Source: Photobacterium damselae (GTDB taxonomy: Bacteria; Pseudomonadota; Gammaproteobacteria; Enterobacterales; Vibrionaceae). From it: a stretch of DNA of 64,000 nt. The notes beneath the pieces are model-generated. The model saw only the letters and a list, made by a program, of their open reading frames with translations, was not told the DNA's origin and did no database searches. Position numbers and translations under genes: made by a program. The DNA lies in assembly GCF_003026815.1 (NCBI RefSeq), contig NZ_PYOG01000002.1:295321-359320 (forward strand), in the 5' to 3' direction. Numbering within the stretch: the first letter of the stretch is position 1; each line of letters opens with the position of its first letter. Below, piece after piece: positions 54,355 to 64,000 of the stretch.

Positions 54355-54427
54355 GTCTAACTTTTTAGTCTAATTATTTTGCTTCTATTTTTAGTACATT
54401 TTTGGTCTAATGATTTAGACAACATTA
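54355..54427. other. Right island end with subterminal repeats
   Basis: GTCTAA at 54355, 54368 and 54405, TTTAGAC at 54414 and the terminal CAACATTA (inward TAATGTTG). Mirrors the left end. Confidence 0.6.
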
Positions 54428-54433
54428 TCCCAC
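54428..54433. repeat. Right direct repeat (attachment core) of the island
   Basis: TCCCAC, identical to 39979-39984. Confidence 0.75.
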
Positions 54434-55389
54434 ATAATCCACATCGACATACCATTGATACGTAATGCTAAACTGATTGCAATCGCAATAGCCCCAATTT
54501 CAATAGCTCCTTGCATCCATAAATAAATCGACAGCGCCGAGATAATAAAGAGTAGGGAATAGTTTGCCAATTGCACACAAACATCAAAACCTGTTACCAA
54601 GCGCATTTGTTGGTAGACAGTTTTTAAGAAGCCTTTCATGCCATCTTCGGCATAATCGGTTTCTCTGGTGCTATGAGAAAACAGTTTTACCGTCGAAATA
54701 TTGGTGTAGCTATCCACTATACGGCCCGTCATTAAAGAACGAGCATCGGCTTGCTCTGTCGCAACTTGCTTAAGTTTGGGAACAAAGTGTAATTGAATGG
54801 CAATATAAGCGATTAACCAAGCCACCATAGGGATCATTAACAACCAATCAGCTTGAGCAAGAATCACCAGCATGGAAGTAAAATACACCAGCACATAGAC
54901 AAACACATCGGCGGTTTTCATGACTGTTTCGCGAACAGCTAATGAGGTTTGCATTACTTTTGTCGCAATACGACCAGCAAAGTCATCTTGATAAAAAGAT
55001 AGGCTCTGGTTCAGTAAGTATCGGTGTGCTTTCCAACGAATTGACATTGGATAGTTGCCCAACAATGATTGGTGTGAAAGCAAAGATGAGAGTAACACTA
55101 ACAGTGGCATCACAATCAAAATGACCAAGCTGATACCAAACAATTTGCCGGCATTTTCACTTAAGAATGTTTTCGGATCGCTTGCTGCCAGCCAATCTAC
55201 CAGTTGTCCCATAAAACCAAATAGTGCAACCTCAATCATGGCAATAACAGCACTTAATAAAGCAACCATAATAAGTGGCTTTTCAAATCCTCGCGTGTAA
55301 TAGCGACAAAAAGCAAAAATGGTATTCGGGGGCTGGCTGGGATCGTCTTTTGGAAAAGCTTGCGTTAATTTTTCAAAACGCTTGAACAT
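54428..55389 (-). pseudogene. ABC exporter, 5' part (transmembrane domain), cut by island insertion
   Basis: Encodes the six-span ABC transmembrane domain, about 320 native residues ending SMWIMW. The frame then enters the island and stops four residues later (DNVV, stop at 54415). The coupling helix and the NBD are missing here and lie at 39090. The family is the type-IV half-exporter (MsbA/MdlB-like). A truncated membrane half without ATPase is expected to be inactive. Confidence 0.9.
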
Positions 55390-55554
55390 AATTCACCTGA
55401 GCTGAAATAAGATAGGAAGTGAGATAAAAGCACTAGTTAAAGGATAGGGAAGAAGTATTTTTCGAGCAATAAGAGAGAGAAGGGAGTGGCAAAAGTGTGA
55501 ATGTAAGCGCAACAATAATGCCGCGCTTAATATTATCTGTCTTGATTAGAAGTA

Positions 55555-56478
55555 TTATCCCTTACGATTGGCTACCCACAGATACATCAGCTCAAGAGCA
55601 ATGGTTGCCGCTGCAAGCGATGTGAGATCACTGTGATCATAAGCGGGAGAAACTTCCACCACATCCATACCAACCAAATTAATATCAGTCAGTCCACGGA
55701 TGATTTTTAATGCTCTATCTGAGGTAATCCCACCAATAACAGGTGTTCCTGTACCCGGCGCAAAAGCAGGATCTAAACAATCAATATCGAAAGTTAGATA
55801 GACCGGCATATCACCAACTGTCTGTTTTATCTGAGCCACAATTTCTGCAACAGACAAATCATTCGCATCCATAGCATTGATAACATGATAGCCGTGATTT
55901 TCTTTCTTATATTCGGTTCTAATGCCAATTTGAACTGAGTGGGCAGGATCAACTAACCCTTCATTTGGCGCATGATAAAACATGGTTCCGTGATCATAAC
56001 GGCTACCATGTGGATAAGTATCGGTATGGGCATCAAAATGAATGAGCGCCATTTTACCGTAATGTTTTGCATACGCTCTTAGCAGCGGCAGAGTAGCAAA
56101 GTGATCGCCACCCAGAGTCAACACGGTTTTACCATCAGCCAAAATTGCATCGGCCGCGGCTTCTAATCGCGTTGTAAAATCTTCTGCATCACCACTATCG
56201 AAGACTAAATCACCAGCATCAATGACCTTAGCTTCTTCGAGTAAATTGAAATCCCAAGGAAACTTTTTACTTTCCCACGCTAGATTGACTGAGGCTTTAC
56301 GTATTGCATCAGGACCAAGGCGAGCTCCTGGTCTACCCGATGTAGCGAGATCTAACGGCGCACCTAAGATAACCATATCAGCATCGGTATTGATAGGGTT
56401 ACGCACATAAGGTACGCGTACAAAAGTCATTGCATTGGAGTACAAGGAATAATCAGTTTTAGTAAACAAATCATTCAT
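55555..56478 (-). CDS. speB: Agmatinase SpeB
   Basis: A 307-residue ureohydrolase that converts agmatine to putrescine and urea. The binuclear Mn2+ site motifs are all present: GGDHF, HFDAHTD and [18 protein letters not shown]. It aligns end to end with E. coli SpeB (306 residues). ATG 56478 is chosen because TGAGG stands 7 bases before; an in-frame ATG at 56490 has no ribosome site. No speA is adjacent. It may supply putrescine for polyamine synthesis. Confidence 0.95.
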   Translation of the reverse strand: MNDLFTKTDYSLYSNAMTFVRVPYVRNPINTDADMVILGAPLDLATSGRPGARLGPDAIRKASVNLAWESKKFPWDFNLLEEAKVIDAGDLVFDSGDAEDFTTRLEAAADAILADGKTVLTLGGDHFATLPLLRAYAKHYGKMALIHFDAHTDTYPHGSRYDHGTMFYHAPNEGLVDPAHSVQIGIRTEYKKENHGYHVINAMDANDLSVAEIVAQIKQTVGDMPVYLTFDIDCLDPAFAPGTGTPVIGGITSDRALKIIRGLTDINLVGMDVVEVSPAYDHSDLTSLAAATIALELMYLWVANRKG

Positions 56479-59271
<2,793 letters not shown>

Positions 59272-59306
59272 ATTCTAGTTAAGTAATTAATTTAGAATAA
59301 CCAAAT

Positions 59307-59342
59307 AAAACGCCCTAATTAAATGTTAGGGCGTTTTTTATT
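59307..59342 (+). terminator. Terminator of katG
   Basis: AAACGCCCTAA pairs with TTAGGGCGTTT, followed by TTT and AT-rich DNA. Confidence 0.92.
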
Positions 59343-59359
59343 TCAAGTTACGTTAAGAT

Positions 59360-59446
59360 TTATTCAGATGTTTTCTTATTACGTTTTTCCATTCGTTTTT
59401 CTTTTAACGTTCGTTGAGCTTTTTTCTTTGTATTATATCGAGCCAT
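59360..59446 (-). CDS. Very small basic protein (28 residues)
   Basis: An ATG ORF of 28 codons (MARYNTKKKAQRTLKEKRME…) with AAGGAT 8 bases upstream. About half of the residues are Lys or Arg and there are no hydrophobic stretches, so it may bind nucleic acid or ribosomes. It lies 30 bases after the Rnk/GreA-like gene on the same strand, possibly an operon. No family was recognised. Confidence 0.55.
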   Translation of the reverse strand: MARYNTKKKAQRTLKEKRMEKRNKKTSE

Positions 59447-59476
59447 GATCATATCCTTATGTAAGTAAATATTATA

Positions 59477-59821
59477 TTAATGAACATTATGTTTGTTTTT
59501 TACTGCCATTATTTTAAACCACAGATATTTACCATTTTCTTTGGCATAAATATCATCACCGACACGGCGTCCAATCAGTTCAGAGCCAAGAGGTGACAAG
59601 ATGGATAAAGGGCGAGAGTCTTTAGTCACACATCCAGGAATACTGAGTTGATAGCAGTAATCTTGGTGTCCCACAAGGTCACGAATTGTGACAATAGAAT
59701 CAACATATACCATTTCTGAATCAAAACTGTTTTTTTCTGTTTTATCAATTTTATTCAGTAAGTTTTCAAGTATATGGGGCTTTATTGCTAGAGATAGCGA
59801 ATTCTTTAATAAACTGAGCAT
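59477..59821 (-). CDS. GreA/GreB C-terminal-domain protein (Rnk-like)
   Basis: A 114-residue cytoplasmic protein. The second half YCYQLSIPGCVTKDSRPLSI then LSPLGSELIGRRVGDDIY is the FKBP-like GreA/GreB C-terminal fold; the N-terminal part is a short helical segment, not the GreA coiled coil. This is the Rnk architecture: Rnk binds RNA polymerase or affects nucleoside diphosphate kinase. ATG 59821 follows GAGGAAG. The 28-residue basic ORF follows downstream. Confidence 0.72.
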   Translation of the reverse strand: MLSLLKNSLSLAIKPHILENLLNKIDKTEKNSFDSEMVYVDSIVTIRDLVGHQDYCYQLSIPGCVTKDSRPLSILSPLGSELIGRRVGDDIYAKENGKYLWFKIMAVKNKHNVH

Positions 59822-60248
59822 AGTTCTTCCTCTATTATACCCAGCCATTTCAAACTAAATTGACGGTATGGGTTTATTTAATTACACGATTTAATATGGG
59901 TAATTAAATACAGGAAGATAAGGCGATAACCTCTCATAACGACTCCTTAATAACTAGTTGAAGACAGCATATCGAATTGTATTTTTTATTCAAATTATGA
60001 CTATTTTAGAGTGTTAGTTGGTTTTCTGATTTTTATTAGAACTAAAGAATATTAGCCATCTATTATTAGAGTTTTAGCCTATTTAAATAATGAAAAGAGA
60101 GGGAAATAAATTGAAACAGTTATCGTATTTAAAAATGGATGAAAAAGGGAGAAAAATGACAGTAAATTGAAATAACCCAAAGTATGAGACTAACCGCATC
60201 AGATTGACTATGGTATGCTACTAATGTTTTTTTCATTATAGAGCTATC
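59822..60248. other. Intergenic region
   Basis: AT-rich DNA of 427 bases between divergent genes. A 26-codon ATG frame at 60089 has no ribosome site and is not called. Promoters presumably lie here. Confidence 0.5.
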
Positions 60249-61130
60249 ATGAAACGATTATTCCTATCACTGTGCATACTTGCGACTTCGACGGCTTGTT
60301 CATCTTCCGAAGTGCATTTTGTGCGAAAACCCCTACATATCGATGTTCAAGCGGATCTCCCTGTGCAAGTGAATGAGACATCAGGACTTGCGGTGATCAA
60401 CAATCGGGTTTGGACTCATAATGACAGTGGTGGTAAAAACGAGATTTATCAGCTCTCTCCTGACTATAAAACCGTTACAAAAACCGTCTCAATTAAAGGC
60501 AATAAGAACTACGATTGGGAAGATCTAACCCAAGATGAACGCTATCTCTATGTCGGTGATACTGGTAATAACAGTACGCGTCGTAATGGGGGAGTCATTT
60601 ATAAACTGCGTATTAGTGACGTAGAAAAATACCATTCCGTAATGCCGTACAATGTGATTCGGTATCAGTTTAAAAACTTCCATAAGGCAAAGACCTATCA
60701 ACACAATTTTGATAGTGAAGCTATTGCTAGTGTAGGCGATAAGATCTGGCTATTTAGTAAAAATTGGAACGATGAGCAATCTCAGCTGTATGTTTTAAGT
60801 AAGAGTGCGCAGCGTCAACTATTAAAGCCTGTTGCAACTTATCCAACTGCAGGGCTCATTACGGGAGCAGATTATAATCCTCAAACTCAAACCATGGCGT
60901 TAGTGGGTTATCGTAAAGACATGCTGCTTGGATACGCTTTTATTTGGTTAGTGAAAGTGAAAAATGACCGATTAGATTGGTCAACGGCGGTGTATAAGCG
61001 GTTAGGGATCTACGGTCAATGGGAAGGCATACATTGGGATGGTGCTGATAAACTGCTACTGACAACTGAGAAGAACCCATTAACCAAGGCGTTAATTGGT
61101 ACTGTAGATGTGAGTTTTTATACTAAGTAG
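60249..61130 (+). CDS. Hypothetical lipoprotein with beta-propeller-like repeats
   Basis: A 293-residue protein. The signal peptide MKRLFLSLCILATSTAC ends in a lipobox-type Cys (TAC). The mature part has recurring motifs such as NETSGLAV, VWTHNDSGGKNEIYQLS, YDWEDLTQDERYLYVGDTGN and DSEAIA, which suggest a six-bladed propeller with metal-binding Asp/Glu residues. Similar proteins are common in gamma-proteobacteria and unassigned. The gene converges with dcuC through a terminator at 61210. Confidence 0.72.
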   Translation: MKRLFLSLCILATSTACSSSEVHFVRKPLHIDVQADLPVQVNETSGLAVINNRVWTHNDSGGKNEIYQLSPDYKTVTKTVSIKGNKNYDWEDLTQDERYLYVGDTGNNSTRRNGGVIYKLRISDVEKYHSVMPYNVIRYQFKNFHKAKTYQHNFDSEAIASVGDKIWLFSKNWNDEQSQLYVLSKSAQRQLLKPVATYPTAGLITGADYNPQTQTMALVGYRKDMLLGYAFIWLVKVKNDRLDWSTAVYKRLGIYGQWEGIHWDGADKLLLTTEKNPLTKALIGTVDVSFYTK

Positions 61131-61209
61131 CCATTTTTACTGTTTATTATCTCGATAGCCAGATGGGATAATATAGGACGTTAAAATTACAGTTAAATGC
61201 ATCTTATTA

Positions 61210-61262
61210 AAAAGAGCTAGCCCCACGTTATAGGGTCACTTTATTAAGGCTAGCTCTTTGCT
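61210..61262. terminator. Bidirectional terminator between lipoprotein gene and dcuC-type gene
   Basis: AAAGAGCTAGCC pairs perfectly with GGCTAGCTCTTT, with a 25-base loop. The genes converge here. Confidence 0.8.
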
Positions 61263-61272
61263 TTATTAGGTA

Positions 61273-62652
61273 TTATGAATACTGAATCACCGCCATAATT
61301 AATACCACAACCATACTGCTCAACATAGGAACACTGGTACGTTTGATAACATCAATTGGTGTTAATCCTGCCATTCCTGAAACCGTAATAATTACACCCG
61401 CAACAGGTGACATAGTTCGGCCAATACCAGCTGCAAATAGAATTGGTAGCAGTGGTAGAAGAGGGTTTACTCCAAAATTTGTTGCGATTTGAGGCACAAT
61501 TGGAATGAAAGCCATCACAGGAGCATTACCAGAACCGGTAATAAATGCGGTTAGTAAGATAAAGCCAGAGAAAACCACCACAATACCGCTAGGGCCTAAA
61601 TCAAATGATTTTGCAGTATCGATAAGTGCATTAATGGCGCCGATGTTGGTTAAACCCGCAGAAAAATATTCCGCAGCAATCATCAGAGTTAATACGCTAG
61701 CGAAAATCATTCCTGTACCTTTTAACCACGCTTCGAAATTATCAAAAGCACGTTGAATAGAACGGAAACGAATCGCCTCAATAACTACACAAATGGTAAT
61801 TGTAGACATCATGGCAATTGGAATAGTCATAGTGATCGATTCCATGACCATACTCGAAAAGCCGAACAAAAATACGAAAGGCAATACAGGCAGTAAAGCA
61901 TAAAACTTAGGAACCGTATCATTCGCATCGTGTTGAGCTTCAAGTGTGGCTAAGTATTTACCACGGTCTTGAGTTGGATCGTAACCATCTTTGCGGTCAC
62001 AATGGCGTTGCCACAAAATATTAACTAAAGGAATGGTAAACAATAATAATGCTTGGAAAATGGTTTGGTGATTAACCACAAAATCCATTATTTCAACATT
62101 AATGGCATTTGCACCAATAACCGCATTTATTTGTCCTGGGCCATATTCCCATGCTGTTGGGATAACAATGGTTGCAACTGCGGTTTTTGCACTGACACCC
62201 GCATTTCGTAATACGGGATATAAGGTTCCCATTAAGAGTAATGATAGAGAAGTTGCTCCAGTTATGAATACATACATAATAGAAACAAAGAGCAAAACTA
62301 AAATTAATAAAATATAGGGGTTTTTGACCGCCATAACAGGGCGAGAGGTGGCTTTCACCAATGCTTGTGACGCACCAATATGGTTTAAATAGGTCGAAAC
62401 ACCTGCAATAGAAACTAATGTTAAACCGACTTTACCTAAGCGAGTATTGGTGATTTCGGTAAAACGTTGCCATAAGTCAAAAAATAGAGCGCCTTGTGTT
62501 TTACCTTCTGCTAATACTGGCGCAATTCCAGAAATAGACGCATAAGCTAAAAGTAACAATCCTGCTGTTATTAACGTTGCTTGAGGGTTGAATTTCTTCA
62601 ACATTGAGTAAGCAACGAGACCAACTATAAATAAAGTAAATATATATTCCAT
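61273..62652 (-). CDS. dcuC: Anaerobic C4-dicarboxylate carrier, DcuC family
   Basis: A 459-residue membrane protein with about twelve spans. Family landmarks are ITGATSLSLLLMGTLYPVL, IPTAWEYGPGQINAVIGANA and the later FITGSGNAPVMAFIPIVPQI repeat. DcuC-type proteins export succinate or exchange C4-dicarboxylates under anaerobic conditions. No clear FNR box was found in the upstream gap. Length matches E. coli DcuC (461). Confidence 0.88.
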   Translation of the reverse strand: MEYIFTLFIVGLVAYSMLKKFNPQATLITAGLLLLAYASISGIAPVLAEGKTQGALFFDLWQRFTEITNTRLGKVGLTLVSIAGVSTYLNHIGASQALVKATSRPVMAVKNPYILLILVLLFVSIMYVFITGATSLSLLLMGTLYPVLRNAGVSAKTAVATIVIPTAWEYGPGQINAVIGANAINVEIMDFVVNHQTIFQALLLFTIPLVNILWQRHCDRKDGYDPTQDRGKYLATLEAQHDANDTVPKFYALLPVLPFVFLFGFSSMVMESITMTIPIAMMSTITICVVIEAIRFRSIQRAFDNFEAWLKGTGMIFASVLTLMIAAEYFSAGLTNIGAINALIDTAKSFDLGPSGIVVVFSGFILLTAFITGSGNAPVMAFIPIVPQIATNFGVNPLLPLLPILFAAGIGRTMSPVAGVIITVSGMAGLTPIDVIKRTSVPMLSSMVVVLIMAVIQYS

Positions 62653-63248
62653 GTTAAGCTCAAATATCCAAATAAAGATAAGTTATTATTGGTTATTTGC
62701 GATATAAAATAATGAGCATTAATCATACAATAGATAAAAAGTTGGCTCCATTGTCATAAGTTGGATTTTTATCACGTAAAATTACGCTTATAATAATATT
62801 TTGTTTTACCTTTGTTTTTATGATGTTAAAAAGTGATTTTAATTAAGATATAAAACCACTTTTTAAAGAATAAAAGAGAAGGGATTGATTTGTTGTGGTG
62901 CTAGGAAATAAGTGTGGTTGGCGGTTGGTACATGGTTGGTTTGGTTATCTGCTTGTTTCGTTTTTTTGATGGGGTTAGAGCTTGTTGGTTATCTCAAATA
63001 CTCATTTATATCGTATATATCGTATTAACGTAATTTGGGATTAGTTTTTCTGCCTTTAACCTTGCTATTTGCTGTCCATATTAAAAGTAACAAAGTGTTA
63101 CGGTAGCAATGACACCATATGCATACCACAAGTATTATTGCATTATCTTTTATTTTCAAATCTTAAAAAATACAATGGCGAAAAGTGGCATAACACCTCC
63201 TAATTATCTTATTACACTACGCCATAGATTTTTTAATCAGGAGTCATA
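62653..63248. other. Intergenic region upstream of dcuC and the DUF4041 gene
   Basis: 596 bases without a gene. One stretch (62885-62985) is unusually rich in GTTGGTT-type words, the rest AT-rich. The two flanking genes are divergent, so both promoters should lie here. Confidence 0.5.

Positions 63249-64000
<752 letters not shown>

Larger units (their letters stand above)
39985..54427. mobile_element. 14.4-kb genomic island with tyrosine-recombinase operon and defence cargo (Gamma-Mobile-Trio-like)
   Basis: The island splits an ABC exporter gene. Both ends start TAATGTTG when read inward (inverted repeat), next to the TCCCAC host repeats. GTCTAA/TTAGAC motifs recur near both ends (40002, 40059, 40095; 54355, 54368, 54405, 54415). 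The right end carries four recombination genes, the left and centre carry predicted defence genes. Removing the island and one repeat restores the host frame. Assignment to the GMT class is by gene order, sizes and cargo, from memory. Confidence 0.85.

Noticed and set aside
60089..60169. A 26-codon ORF (MKREGNK…)
   Set aside because: No ribosome site; low-complexity AT-rich DNA.

Overview
The window is bacterial chromosome from a marine gamma-proteobacterium of the Vibrionaceae, most likely Aliivibrio or a close relative. The signs are low GC by eye, a Na+/sugar symporter that keeps vSGLT residue numbering, a TagA/StcE-type secreted metalloprotease, a YcbB-type L,D-transpeptidase, dispersed intergenic repeats (CCTAGAA tandems; ACCCAAGTNACTTCAA units) and predicted SOS boxes of the E. 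coli form. The species call is inference. No rRNA or tRNA was recognised.

Layout. 1-5.2 kb: end of an HlyD-type efflux adaptor, a K+ channel, an AI-2E-family permease and two GTPases. 5.3-11 kb: sglT with LacI/GalR-like operators, an acyltransferase, a LysR regulator and a membrane protein. 11-17.7 kb: cvfB, nupC, moeA-moeB, a frameshifted small ORF, folE and a LysR regulator. 17.7-24 kb: the YjjI/YjjW glycyl-radical pair, a DUF333 lipoprotein, ldtD and a TerC gene behind a yybP-ykoY (Mn2+) riboswitch. 24.5-39 kb: a hypothetical gene, an APC antiporter, sulA with a LexA box, a 10 x 12-bp tandem array, ppiB, an old-yellow-enzyme oxidoreductase, yehS, a YccS-type protein, eptA, a TagA-like protease and an LprI-like protein. 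39.1-55.4 kb: an ABC exporter gene split by a 14.4-kb island. 55.5-63.2 kb: speB, katG, a Rnk/GreA-like gene with a 28-residue basic ORF, a lipoprotein and a dcuC-type carrier. 63.2-64 kb: a DUF4041 gene cut by an IS3-family element that runs off the window.

The island (about 39985-54427) is the most interesting part. It is bounded by a 6-bp direct repeat (TCCCAC) and has TAATGTTG inverted ends and GTCTAA motifs near both ends. Joining the flanks across the repeat restores an in-frame ABC transporter of about 616 residues. At the right end lies a four-gene operon: a tyrosine recombinase, a large integrase-like protein, a second tyrosine recombinase and a small coiled-coil protein. It resembles the Gamma-Mobile-Trio (GmtY/GmtZ/GmtX) mobile islands. 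The cargo looks like defence: a two-gene CBASS-type module (CD-NTase with a C-terminal AGS-C-like sensor, then a SLATT-like membrane effector), a DUF4238-like protein, an SMC-like AAA ATPase with a zinc-hook CxxC and a possible RloC/PrrC-like end, and a PIN-like/small-protein pair behind a strong LexA box. The last pair suggests a DNA-damage-induced module inside a defence island.
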